This document shows, in pieces, positions 40,329 through 48,586 of a stretch of 51,664 nt of DNA. The stretch lies in assembly GCA_052148715.1 (NCBI GenBank), contig JBKQHQ010000014.1, positions 1 through 51,664 of the forward strand, written 5' to 3'. The position numbers were made by a program, and so were the translations under genes. Position 1 is the first letter of the stretch, and every line of letters starts with the position of its first letter. This stretch comes from JBKQHQ01 sp052148715. GTDB taxonomy: Bacteria; Pseudomonadota; Alphaproteobacteria; Rhizobiales; Xanthobacteraceae. The notes beneath the pieces were generated by a model. The model was not told where the DNA came from, did no database searches, and saw only the letters and a list, made by a program, of their open reading frames with translations.

Positions 40329-40369
40329 AAGACGATGCCGGCCCCCGAGAGGGGGGTAGGTGTCGTCTT
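40329..40369 (+). other. Hairpin in the adk-rpsM spacer
   Basis: Outer arms AAGACGA (40329-40335)/TCGTCTT (40363-40369), inner CCCCC (40342-40346)/GGGGG (40351-40355), 76 nt before rpsM. It could be the alpha-operon leader structure; S4, its usual repressor, is not encoded in this cluster. No T run. Confidence 0.5.
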
Positions 40370-40444
40370 ATCGCGTTGCGGTCCGCTGCGATCCAACGCA
40401 TAACGGCCGGGCTGGCTGCCCGTCCGCAAGAGGAGTGAAAGGCT

Positions 40445-40813
40445 GTGGCCCGAATTGCCGGTGTTAATATACCGACCAACAAGCGCGTGGTCATCGCGCT
40501 GCAGTATATCCATGGCATCGGCCCGACCAAGGCACATGAGATCGTGACCAAGGTTGGCATTCCGGAGGCGCGGCGCGTTTCGCAGCTGACGGACCAGGAA
40601 GTGCTGCAGATTCGCGAGACCATCGATCGGGACTACACGGTCGAGGGCGACTTGCGGCGCGAAGTATCGATGAATATCAAGCGGCTGATGGATCTCGGCT
40701 GCTACCGCGGGTTGCGTCACCGGCGTGGGCTGCCAGTGCGGGGGCAACGCACCCACCCCAACGCGCGCACCCGCAAGGGGCCGGCAAAACCGATTGCCGG
40801 GAAGAAGAAGTAA
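40445..40813 (+). CDS. rpsM: 30S ribosomal protein S13
   Basis: Head protein forming intersubunit bridges with L5. It has 122 residues from a GTG start (RIAGVNIPTNKRVVIALQYI follows), with GIGPTKAHEI and the basic end RGQRTHPNARTRKGPAKPIA. AAGAGGAG lies upstream; GTG is chosen since no ATG stands in the N-terminus. Confidence 0.97.
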   Translation: MARIAGVNIPTNKRVVIALQYIHGIGPTKAHEIVTKVGIPEARRVSQLTDQEVLQIRETIDRDYTVEGDLRREVSMNIKRLMDLGCYRGLRHRRGLPVRGQRTHPNARTRKGPAKPIAGKKK

Positions 40814-40888
40814 GCCGAAAATTCGCGAGACACGCGAACAGACACGACGGCTTCGCTGCAGCGGAGCCGAGCCGCGAAAGGGTTAAGC

Positions 40889-41278
40889 ATGGGCAAAGAA
40901 GCCACCCGCGTCCGCCGGCGTGAACGCAAGAACATTGCGTCAGGGGTCGCGCATGTGAATGCGACGTTCAACAATACGATGATCACCATCACCGATGCCC
41001 AAGGCAATACGATTGCCTGGTCGTCGGCCGGGACCATGGGTTTCAAGGGCTCGCGCAAGTCGACACCTTATGCGGCGCAGGTGGCCGCCGAAGATGCCGC
41101 CAAGAAGGCGCAGGAGCACGGCATGCGCACGCTTGAGGTCGAGGTAGCGGGGCCGGGATCGGGGCGCGAATCGGCGCTGCGCTCGCTGCAATCGGCGGGC
41201 TTCACCATTACCTCGATACGCGATGTGACGCCGATCCCGCACAACGGCTGCCGGCCACGCAAGCGCCGGCGCGTCTGA
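40889..41278 (+). CDS. rpsK: 30S ribosomal protein S11
   Basis: Platform protein near the E site, 129 residues: SGVAHVNATFNNTMITITDA, WSSAGTMGFKGSRKSTPYAA, and the end DVTPIPHNGCRPRKRRRV. AAAGGG precedes the ATG. Confidence 0.98.
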   Translation: MGKEATRVRRRERKNIASGVAHVNATFNNTMITITDAQGNTIAWSSAGTMGFKGSRKSTPYAAQVAAEDAAKKAQEHGMRTLEVEVAGPGSGRESALRSLQSAGFTITSIRDVTPIPHNGCRPRKRRRV

Positions 41279-41363
41279 TTTTTTCCCTCCGGCGGAGGCA
41301 GAGCCGTCCGCCGCCCTTTCCCACGGGTCGTGGGCTGCGCGGAACGCCGCGCCGGATCATGCA

Positions 41364-42392
41364 ATGGCTGATGTCATTCAGAAAAATTGGCAGGAATTGA
41401 TCAAGCCGAGCAAGCTGCAGGTTGCGGCTGGCGCCGACAGCAAGCGCTTGGCCACGCTGGTCGCCGAGCCGCTCGAGCGCGGCTTCGGCGTAACACTCGG
41501 CAACGCCTTGCGCCGCGTTCTCTTGTCCTCGCTGCAGGGCGCCGCGGTGCAGTCGGTGCATATCGACGGCGTGCTGCACGAGTTCTCCTCGATCGCCGGG
41601 GTGCGCGAGGACGTGACCGACATCGTGCTCAACATCAAGGACATCGCCATCAAGATGCAAGGCGACGGGCCCAAGCGCATGGTGGTGAAGAAGCAAGGTC
41701 CGGGCGTCGTCACCGCCGGCGACATCCAGACGGTCGGCGACATCGTCGTGCTCAATCCGGAGCTCGTGCTGTGCACGCTCGACGAAGGTGCCGAGATCCG
41801 CATGGAATTCACGGTGAATACCGGCAAGGGCTATGTGCCGGCCGAGCGCAACCGGCCCGAGGATGCGCCGATTGGGCTCATTCCGGTCGACAGCCTGTTC
41901 TCGCCGGTGCGCAAGGTCTCCTACAAAGTGGAGAACACCCGCGAAGGCCAGATCCTCGACTACGACAAGCTGACACTGCAGCTCGAGACCAACGGCTCGC
42001 TCAGCCCCGAGGATGCGGTCGCCTACGCGGCGCGGATTCTGCAGGATCAGCTCAACGTGTTCGTCAATTTCGAGGAGCCGCGCAAGGAGATCGGCACCGC
42101 CGAGGCCATTCCCGATCTGGCCTTCAATCCGGCCTTCCTCAAGAAGGTGGACGAGCTCGAGCTGTCGGTGCGCTCCGCCAACTGTCTCAAGAACGACAAC
42201 ATCGTCTATATCGGCGATCTGGTGCAGAAGACCGAAGCCGAGATGTTGCGCACGCCGAATTTCGGCCGCAAGTCGCTCAACGAGATCAAGGAAGTGCTGG
42301 CGCAGATGGGTCTGCATCTCGGCATGGAAGTGCCGGGCTGGCCGCCGGAGAATATCGACGAGCTCGCTAAGCGGTTCGAGGATCATTACTAA
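41364..42392 (+). CDS. rpoA: DNA-directed RNA polymerase subunit alpha
   Basis: Dimerises to scaffold RNA polymerase core. It has 342 residues. The N-terminal assembly domain (about 1-235) includes ERGFGVTLGNALRRVLLSSL. The C-terminal DNA- and activator-binding domain (about 255-330) includes LELSVRSANCLKNDNIVYIG and NFGRKSLNEIKEVLAQMGLH. The ATG is preceded by a modest GGATC. Confidence 0.98.
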   Translation: MADVIQKNWQELIKPSKLQVAAGADSKRLATLVAEPLERGFGVTLGNALRRVLLSSLQGAAVQSVHIDGVLHEFSSIAGVREDVTDIVLNIKDIAIKMQGDGPKRMVVKKQGPGVVTAGDIQTVGDIVVLNPELVLCTLDEGAEIRMEFTVNTGKGYVPAERNRPEDAPIGLIPVDSLFSPVRKVSYKVENTREGQILDYDKLTLQLETNGSLSPEDAVAYAARILQDQLNVFVNFEEPRKEIGTAEAIPDLAFNPAFLKKVDELELSVRSANCLKNDNIVYIGDLVQKTEAEMLRTPNFGRKSLNEIKEVLAQMGLHLGMEVPGWPPENIDELAKRFEDHY

Positions 42393-42441
42393 GCGGACAC
42401 AACGCGATTGTTGGTCCTCGGTCGCCGGATAGGAGAACGCG

Positions 42442-42873
42442 ATGCGCCACGGCAAAGCTCACCGTAAGCTAAACCGCAAGTCCGAGCATCGCCGCGCCAT
42501 GTTCGCCAACATGGCCGCTGCCTTGATCAAGCATGAGCAGATCGTCACGACGTTGCCGAAGGCCAAGGATCTGCGGCCGATCGTCGAGAAGCTCGTGACC
42601 CTCGGCAAGCGCGGCGATCTGCATGCGCGCCGTCAGGCGGTCGCCGCCGTCCGCGATATCGCCATGGTGCGAAAACTATTCGACGTGCTCGGTCCCCGCT
42701 ACAAGGAGCGCAACGGCGGCTACACCCGCGTGCTCAAGGCGGGTTTTCGCTACGGCGATTCCGCACCCGTCGCGGTGATCGAATTCGTCGATCGGGACAC
42801 CGCCGCGAAGGGCCTGGATTCCGGACCGGTCACCGATCGCAAGGAAACTGGGACCGCGGTGGCGGCAGCCTAG
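42442..42873 (+). CDS. rplQ: 50S ribosomal protein L17
   Basis: Tunnel-exit protein, 143 residues: MRHGKAHRKLNRKSEHRRAM, then HEQIVTTLPKAKDLRPIVEK and GGYTRVLKAGFRYGDSAPVA. A tail of about 24 Ala/Thr-rich residues follows the core. AGGAGAACGCG precedes the ATG. It is the last gene of the alpha operon. Confidence 0.98.
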   Translation: MRHGKAHRKLNRKSEHRRAMFANMAAALIKHEQIVTTLPKAKDLRPIVEKLVTLGKRGDLHARRQAVAAVRDIAMVRKLFDVLGPRYKERNGGYTRVLKAGFRYGDSAPVAVIEFVDRDTAAKGLDSGPVTDRKETGTAVAAA

Positions 42874-42900
42874 CGGTTTTCCGTTGGGACGAGATTTCGG

Positions 42901-42930
42901 GGGCGGCTTCGGCCGCCCTTGATGCTTTCA
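42901..42930 (+). terminator. Probable alpha-operon terminator
   Basis: Stem GGGCGGC (42901-42907)/GCCGCCC (42912-42918) closed by a UUCG tetraloop, followed by TTGATGCTTT. A very stable stem with a broken T run, 27 nt after rplQ. Confidence 0.6.
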
Positions 42931-43009
42931 TGGCGCCGTCGCCGTCCTTGCTCCTGCGCGTCATCCATTGCCGCTTGTACAATCGACACCTCACAGAGGG
43001 GGGGAATCG

Positions 43010-43855
43010 ATGCTTCGCTCCGCCGCCGCCGCGTTGGCCTCGCTGCTCGCGTTCGCTGGCACCGCCGGCGCACAAGCTCCGATCGAGCGGGGCAGCTATT
43101 TGGTGAACGGCATCCTCACCTGTGGCAACTGCCACACCCCGCGCGGGCCGGGTGGCGTGGTCGTCATCGAGAAACAGCTGTCGGGCGGACCGCAAACCTG
43201 GGATGAGCCGACCTACAAGGTCAAAGGCGCGAATATCACGCCCGACCAGGAAACCGGCATTGGGAGCTGGAGCGAGTCCGACATCAAGACGCTGTTGCTG
43301 ACCGGACGCCGGCCAAACGGCGTGCAGATCGCGCCGATCATGCCCTATGGGTTCTACAAGGTCTTCACGCCCGGCGATCTCGACGCGGTGGCGGCCTATC
43401 TGCGCTCCGTCGCACCCGTTCGCAATGCGGTCGAGGCACCGGTATACAAGGCCGCGCTGCGTGTCGACCCATACCCCAATGCCGACAAGCCGATGGCCGA
43501 AGCCGAGCTGGGCGATCCGGTCAAGCGCGGCTTCTATCTCGCGACCATCGGACATTGCATGGAGTGTCATTCACCGGTCATGAACGGCCACCACGACTTC
43601 GAGAATCTCGGCAAGGGGGAACAAGTCTTCCGCGGCCCGTTTGGCGAGTCGGTGTCGCGCAACATCACCTCGGACAAGGAGAAGGGCCTCGGCGGCTGGA
43701 GCGATGCCGAGATCAAGCGGGCGATCACCCAGGGCATTTCCCGGGACGGCAGCCGGCTGAAGCCCCCCATGGGCTTTGCCTGGTACGCGACTATGACCGC
43801 GGGCGACCTCGACGCGGTCGTGGCCTATTTGCGTACGGTGCCGCCCAAGTCGTAG
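43010..43855 (+). CDS. Diheme cytochrome c, periplasmic
   Basis: Exported electron-transfer protein of 281 residues. The signal peptide ends at GTAGAQA. It has two class I cytochrome c domains with CGNCH (38-42) and CMECH (183-187). Probable axial Met ligands are in APIMPYGFY (Met111) and PPMGFAWY. The doubled layout resembles the cytochrome subunits of membrane-bound alcohol, aldehyde or isoquinoline-type dehydrogenases, but no partner dehydrogenase is adjacent, so its donor is unknown. The ATG at 43010 has GAGGGGGGG just upstream; an earlier in-frame ATG at 42968 would bury the signal peptide. Confidence 0.88.
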   Translation: MLRSAAAALASLLAFAGTAGAQAPIERGSYLVNGILTCGNCHTPRGPGGVVVIEKQLSGGPQTWDEPTYKVKGANITPDQETGIGSWSESDIKTLLLTGRRPNGVQIAPIMPYGFYKVFTPGDLDAVAAYLRSVAPVRNAVEAPVYKAALRVDPYPNADKPMAEAELGDPVKRGFYLATIGHCMECHSPVMNGHHDFENLGKGEQVFRGPFGESVSRNITSDKEKGLGGWSDAEIKRAITQGISRDGSRLKPPMGFAWYATMTAGDLDAVVAYLRTVPPKS

Positions 43856-43959
43856 CGAAGTGACAACTGCGGCCCTCGCGCCATGGGCTAGCGGCGGGCC
43901 GCTCTTCATTCTTGGTGCCGAGGCGCCTATATCTGGTGCGCCGCACACGGATCAACGCC

Positions 43960-45354
43960 ATGCCTCGTCTCATTCCGACGCTATTGCTGTGCGCCGCGCT
44001 CCTCGCTCCTATCGGGGACGCGCAGGCGCAGGAGCGCCGCGTTCCGCTCAACTCCGCCGATCTGCAGCTGTCGTACGCCCCGTTGGTGAAGCGCGTGGCG
44101 CCGGCGGTGGTGAACGTTTACGCCGCCAAGGTTATCGAGAACCGCAACCCGCTGTTCGACGATCCGATCTTTCGGCGGTTCTTCGGCACTCCCGGCGGCG
44201 GCGAGCAGGTGCAGCGCTCGCTCGGCTCCGGCGTGATCGTCGATCCGGCCGGCCTCGTCGTCACCAACAACCACGTCATCGAGGGCGCGACCGAGGTGAA
44301 GGTCTCGCTCGCCGACAAGCGGGAGTTCGAGGCCGAGATCGTGCTGAAGGATGCGCACAGCGATCTTGCGGTGCTGCGCCTGAAAGGGAGGGGCGAACGG
44401 TTTCCGGCGCTCGAGTTCGGCAATTCCGACGAGCTTCAGGTCGGCGACGTGGTCCTGGCGATCGGCAATCCGTTCGGCGTCGGTCAGACGGTGACGCATG
44501 GGATCGTGTCGGCGCTCGCCCGCACGCAGGTCGGCATCACTGACTATCAGTTCTTCATCCAGACCGATGCCCCCATCAATCCGGGCAATTCGGGTGGAGC
44601 CCTGGTCGATCTCGGCGGCCGCCTCGCCGGCGTCAATACCGCGATCTTCTCGCGCTCGGGCGGCTCGCAGGGCATCGGCTTCGCGATTCCGGCCAATATG
44701 GTGCGGGTCGTGGTGGCCTCCGCCAAGGGCGGAGGCAGCGCCGTCAAACGGCCCTGGCTCGGCGCCAAGCTGCAGGCGGTAACGGCAGACATTGCCGATA
44801 GCCTGTCGCTCAAGCGCCCGACCGGTGCGCTGGTTGCCAACGTCATTGCGGGCAGCCCCGCGGCGCGGGCCGGTCTCAAGACCGGAGATCTGATCGTGGC
44901 GGTGGACGGCCAGACGGTCGAAGATCCCAACGCCTTCGACTATCGCTTCGCCACCAAGCCACTCGGCGGCGAGGCCCAACTTGGCATCGTGCGCGCCGGC
45001 AAGGAGCTGGCTGTTGCGGTGGCGCTGCAGACCCCGCCCGAGACCCCGCGCGACGAGGTTTTGATCCGCTCGCGCTCGCCCTTCCTGGGCGTCACCGTCG
45101 GTAATCTGTCCCCTGCACTTGCTGACGAGTTGCGCATCGATCCGCAGGCCGAGGGGGTGGTGATCCTTGAGGTTGCCGACGGCTCGGTTGCTCAGCGTCT
45201 CAGTTTCCAGCGCGGCGACATCGTCGTATCGGTGAATAACGAGAAGATCACGAAGACGAGGGACCTCGAACGCGTCACCAAGGACCCGAGCCGTGTCTGG
45301 CGGGTCACCATCAATCGGGGCGGCCAGCAGATCTCGGCGGTCATCGGCGGATGA
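43960..45354 (+). CDS. degP: DegP/HtrA-family periplasmic serine protease
   Basis: Quality-control protease/chaperone of the envelope. It has 464 residues: a signal peptide ending at GDAQA, a trypsin-like domain with catalytic His105 (TNNHVIEG), Asp135 (HSDLAVLRL) and Ser211 (NPGNSGGALV), then two PDZ domains (about 265-355 and 375-460; GSPAARAGLKTGDLIVAVDG is in the first). The start is not certain: no clear ribosome site is seen, and an in-frame GTG lies at 43936. Its TGA overlaps the rarA ATG by four bases. A specific DegP versus DegQ assignment is not possible here. Confidence 0.92.
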   Translation: MPRLIPTLLLCAALLAPIGDAQAQERRVPLNSADLQLSYAPLVKRVAPAVVNVYAAKVIENRNPLFDDPIFRRFFGTPGGGEQVQRSLGSGVIVDPAGLVVTNNHVIEGATEVKVSLADKREFEAEIVLKDAHSDLAVLRLKGRGERFPALEFGNSDELQVGDVVLAIGNPFGVGQTVTHGIVSALARTQVGITDYQFFIQTDAPINPGNSGGALVDLGGRLAGVNTAIFSRSGGSQGIGFAIPANMVRVVVASAKGGGSAVKRPWLGAKLQAVTADIADSLSLKRPTGALVANVIAGSPAARAGLKTGDLIVAVDGQTVEDPNAFDYRFATKPLGGEAQLGIVRAGKELAVAVALQTPPETPRDEVLIRSRSPFLGVTVGNLSPALADELRIDPQAEGVVILEVADGSVAQRLSFQRGDIVVSVNNEKITKTRDLERVTKDPSRVWRVTINRGGQQISAVIGG

Positions 45355-46679
45355 CCCCGCGCTCGCAACGGGGTGGGCCGACCCTGTTCGCGGCGGCGGG
45401 GCTCGATCGGGATGCGCCGCGGCCGCTCGCCGACAAGCTGCGGCCGCAGAAATTGTCGGAGGTCGTCGGCCAGGATCAGCTGCTTGGACCAAACGGCGCG
45501 CTCACGCGCATGCTGGAGACGCGATCCTTCGGCTCGCTCGTGTTCTGGGGGCCGCCGGGCACCGGTAAGACGACCGTCGCGCGGTTGTTGGCGCAGGCGA
45601 CCGATCTGCATTTCGAGCAGATCTCGGCGATCTTCACCGGCGTCGCCGATCTGAAAAAGGTGTTCGAGCAAGCGCGGGCGCGACGCGAGACCGGGCAGGG
45701 GACGCTGCTCTTCGTCGACGAGATTCACCGCTTCAATCGCGCGCAACAAGACTCGTTTCTTCCGGTCATGGAAGACGGCACCATCGTCCTCGTCGGTGCC
45801 ACCACCGAAAATCCGTCCTTTGAGCTCAATGCGCCGCTGCTCTCCCGCGCCCGTGTCCTGGTGTTCAAGCCGCTCGATGCGCAAGCGATCGGGCAACTCC
45901 TGGCGCGCGCCGAGACGATCGAAGGCAAGCCGTTGCCGCTCGATGCCGATGCCCGCGCGTCACTGATTGGCATGGCCGACGGCGACGGCCGGGCGGCGCT
46001 GACGCTCGCGGAGGAGGTATGGCGCGCCGCCCGCGCCAACGAGATTTTTGACGCCGCGGCGCTCCAGGCCGTGGTGCAGAGGCGGGCGCCGATCTACGAC
46101 AAGGCGCAGGACGGCCACTACAATCTGATATCGGCGCTGCACAAGTCGGTGCGCGGCTCCGATCCCGACGCGGCGCTCTATTATCTCTGCCGCATGCTCG
46201 ACGCGGGCGAGGATCCGCTCTACCTCGCCCGGCGCGTCGTGCGCATGGCGATCGAGGATATCGGCCTTGCCGACCCGCAGGCGCTGGTGATCGCCAACGC
46301 GGCAAAGGATGCTTATGACTTTCTCGGCTCTCCCGAAGGCGAGCTCGCCATCGCCCAGGCGGTGATCTACATCGCGACCGCGCCGAAATCGAACGCCGCC
46401 TATGTCGCCTACGGGCAGGCCATGGACTTAGCCAAGAAGGCCGGCTCGTTGCTGCCGCCGAAGCACATCCTCAACGCCCCGACCAAGCTGATGCAGTCGG
46501 AGGGCTACGGCACCGGCTACGCCTACGACCACGACGCGCCGGATGCCTTCTCGGGCCAAGATTACTTTCCCGAGGGGCTCGGTCGGCACACCTTCTACGA
46601 TCCGCCCGAGCGTGGCTTCGAGCGGGAGATCAGGAAGCGATTGGACTATTGGGCGAAGTTGCGACGTGAGCGCGGGTAG
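45351..46679 (+). CDS. rarA: Replication-associated recombination protein RarA (MgsA)
   Basis: AAA+ ATPase of the clamp-loader class that acts at stalled replication forks. It has 442 residues: Walker A GPPGTGKTT (67-75), Walker B LLFVDEIHRF (119-128), sensor VGATTENPSFELN, and the C-terminal MgsA tetramerisation domain with KYxS-like HYNLISALHKSVRGSDPDAA. It is translationally coupled to the DegP gene by an ATGA overlap, a pairing I know from other Hyphomicrobiales. Confidence 0.95.
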   Translation: MTPRSQRGGPTLFAAAGLDRDAPRPLADKLRPQKLSEVVGQDQLLGPNGALTRMLETRSFGSLVFWGPPGTGKTTVARLLAQATDLHFEQISAIFTGVADLKKVFEQARARRETGQGTLLFVDEIHRFNRAQQDSFLPVMEDGTIVLVGATTENPSFELNAPLLSRARVLVFKPLDAQAIGQLLARAETIEGKPLPLDADARASLIGMADGDGRAALTLAEEVWRAARANEIFDAAALQAVVQRRAPIYDKAQDGHYNLISALHKSVRGSDPDAALYYLCRMLDAGEDPLYLARRVVRMAIEDIGLADPQALVIANAAKDAYDFLGSPEGELAIAQAVIYIATAPKSNAAYVAYGQAMDLAKKAGSLLPPKHILNAPTKLMQSEGYGTGYAYDHDAPDAFSGQDYFPEGLGRHTFYDPPERGFEREIRKRLDYWAKLRRERG

Positions 46680-46764
46680 CGGCGGTTCAGGCGACGCCTG
46701 CCTCGATTCAATTTGCTCGGATGTGACTTTGGGCGAGACGGAATCAGCACTGCGGAGCGAGCGG

Positions 46765-47211
46765 GTGCCCTATTCGTACCGCGCCGATCCGCGCGTGCCC
46801 AAATTCCCAGACGACCATCCGATCATCATCTTCGACGGCGTGTGCGTTCTGTGCTCTGGATCGGCGACGTTCGTCTTGCGCCGCGACGCACAGCAGCGCT
46901 TCCGGCTATTGACGGCGCAATCGGCGCTCGGACATGCGCTCTATGTCCATTACGGCCTGGATCCAGACGACTATGAGTCCATGATCCTGATCGCGGACGG
47001 CATCGCCTATTTCAAGTCGGAGGCCGGCATCCGCATTGCTGAAAGCTTGGGGCCGCCCTGGTCGCTCGCCGCCGCGTTTCGCATCCTGCCGCGTCGCTTG
47101 CGCGACCGGCTGTACGGCGCGATCGCCCGTAATCGGTATCGCCTCTTCGGCAAGCGTCAGCGCTGTTATCTCGCGAGCGAGGCCGATCGAGGGCGGTTTC
47201 TGGCGTACTGA
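46765..47211 (+). CDS. DCC-family thiol-disulfide protein (DUF393)
   Basis: A protein of about 148 residues with the family motif DxxCxxC near the N-terminus (FDGVCVLCSG, Asp24, Cys27, Cys30). It continues as a thioredoxin-like small fold with AYFKSEAGIRIAESLG and ending in RQRCYLASEADRGRFL. The function of the family is not established. Start: GTG at 46765 with GGAG 7 nt upstream and the motif at the usual distance. Longer GTG starts at 46666 and 46723 cannot be excluded. It follows rarA in the same direction and is convergent with the next transporter (1-nt gap). Confidence 0.8.
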   Translation: MPYSYRADPRVPKFPDDHPIIIFDGVCVLCSGSATFVLRRDAQQRFRLLTAQSALGHALYVHYGLDPDDYESMILIADGIAYFKSEAGIRIAESLGPPWSLAAAFRILPRRLRDRLYGAIARNRYRLFGKRQRCYLASEADRGRFLAY

Positions 47212-47212
47212 A

Positions 47213-48406
47213 CTACGCTCCGGCCGGCGCCGACTTCGTCACCGTTGCGAGCGGCGCGGCGCTCGCGTGCGCATCATAGCGCCGGCGCAACAGCACGCCT
47301 TGCACCACGACGCCGGCGAGCCCGAACAGGAGAATGATGCGCAGCGGCACGCCGACCTCCCACGCGGCGGCCGCGATGAGGCAAGCCGCCGTGCCGCCGA
47401 CATCCCAGCCGCCTTCGGCCACGAAGTGAAACCGGAACGCGCAGGGCGAGGCCTTGGCCTCGTTGTAGATCGCGGTCATGAGGGTCGGCAGATAAATGCC
47501 GGCAAGCGCCGTGGCGACGAGCGTGGAGACCACGACCCCGGTCGGCGAGCCGCCGCACAGCGCTTTCAAGATCAGGAGCGCGCCGATGACGGCGGCGTTC
47601 AGCCAAACGGCGCGGCGGCTATGACCCGCGTCGATCAGCCGGCCCAAGACCATGCCGCCGATCGCGCCCGCGAGCGCCGCGGCGCCGAGGAGCCCGCCGA
47701 ATGCGTCGTAGCGCTGATCGAGGGACGCAAAGGAGATGATATCCCAGGTAACCCACGAGCAGCAGGTGATGAATCCGTCCGTTGAGAACAAGATTACTCC
47801 GGCGCGCACAGCCTTGAAGCTGTGGCCGGCCGCGGTGGTGACGATCGGAACCTCCGCGATTTTCAACAACGGCAGCACGGATGCCAGGGCGATCACGGCA
47901 CCGACGCCAAAGGCCGCCCAGGGGCTGGCGACCGCGAGCATCCCGCCGCCGATCACCGGTCCGGCGACACCGGCGAGGGTGGACAGGAGGCCGCGGGCGC
48001 TGACCTGCGCCCCGCGATTCTTGGCGTCGCCGAGCTGCGCGAACGCGGCGTGATAGCAGGTCCAGTAGAAGACATCCCCCACTCCGGTGGCGAGGATATA
48101 GGTGATGAGCTCGATATCGACGGCGCCATGCACCGCCGCGAGGCTGAGTATTTGCGGCACACTGAGCACGGTGCCGAGAATGAGCGTCTTGCGCAGGCCG
48201 ATCGCCGCCACGACCGCCAGGACCAATGGCCGCAACGCCAGCCGGACCACGAGCATGGCGGCGAGCACGAGGAAGACGCCGGCCGGCGAAAAGCCGGCGC
48301 GGATCAGGAAAACGGCGAAGAAAATCCCGGATATGCTCCACGCCAATTGATGCAGCGTAAAATGCAGCGCCAGCCGATTCACCGCGGCATTGGAGAAAAA
48401 CGCCAT
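47213..48406 (-). CDS. MFS transporter of unknown substrate
   Basis: An inner-membrane protein of 397 residues with about 12 hydrophobic helices (FFAVFLIRAGFSPAGVFLVL near the start, GGMVLGRLIDAGHSRRAVWL around mid-length). It is an MFS fold by helix pattern and the short loop-2-like RLALRP/GLRKT segment; no substrate signature is visible. GAGGTTAGG precedes the ATG. It is convergent with the DCC gene and divergent from the dehydrogenase-like gene. Confidence 0.8.
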   Translation of the reverse strand: MAFFSNAAVNRLALHFTLHQLAWSISGIFFAVFLIRAGFSPAGVFLVLAAMLVVRLALRPLVLAVVAAIGLRKTLILGTVLSVPQILSLAAVHGAVDIELITYILATGVGDVFYWTCYHAAFAQLGDAKNRGAQVSARGLLSTLAGVAGPVIGGGMLAVASPWAAFGVGAVIALASVLPLLKIAEVPIVTTAAGHSFKAVRAGVILFSTDGFITCCSWVTWDIISFASLDQRYDAFGGLLGAAALAGAIGGMVLGRLIDAGHSRRAVWLNAAVIGALLILKALCGGSPTGVVVSTLVATALAGIYLPTLMTAIYNEAKASPCAFRFHFVAEGGWDVGGTAACLIAAAAWEVGVPLRIILLFGLAGVVVQGVLLRRRYDAHASAAPLATVTKSAPAGA

Positions 48407-48586
48407 TGCGACCTAACCTCGATCTGCCGCCTGCCGGTCAGCGGAGCAGACGGAGCGGCCTCGCGCCGCACGCGGCTCCGTGCGCACCGGATTATAGGGG
48501 ATAGCGATGCCCATCGCAGCTAATGCGGCATGGACGGCGCCAACGGGGAATCGGAACGCGTCCTTTCATAAGCGGGCTCCTGCGGC

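Noticed and set aside
40277..40444. Missing rpmJ (L36) between secY/adk and rpsM
   Set aside because: Alphaproteobacteria normally carry rpmJ elsewhere, so its absence here is expected.
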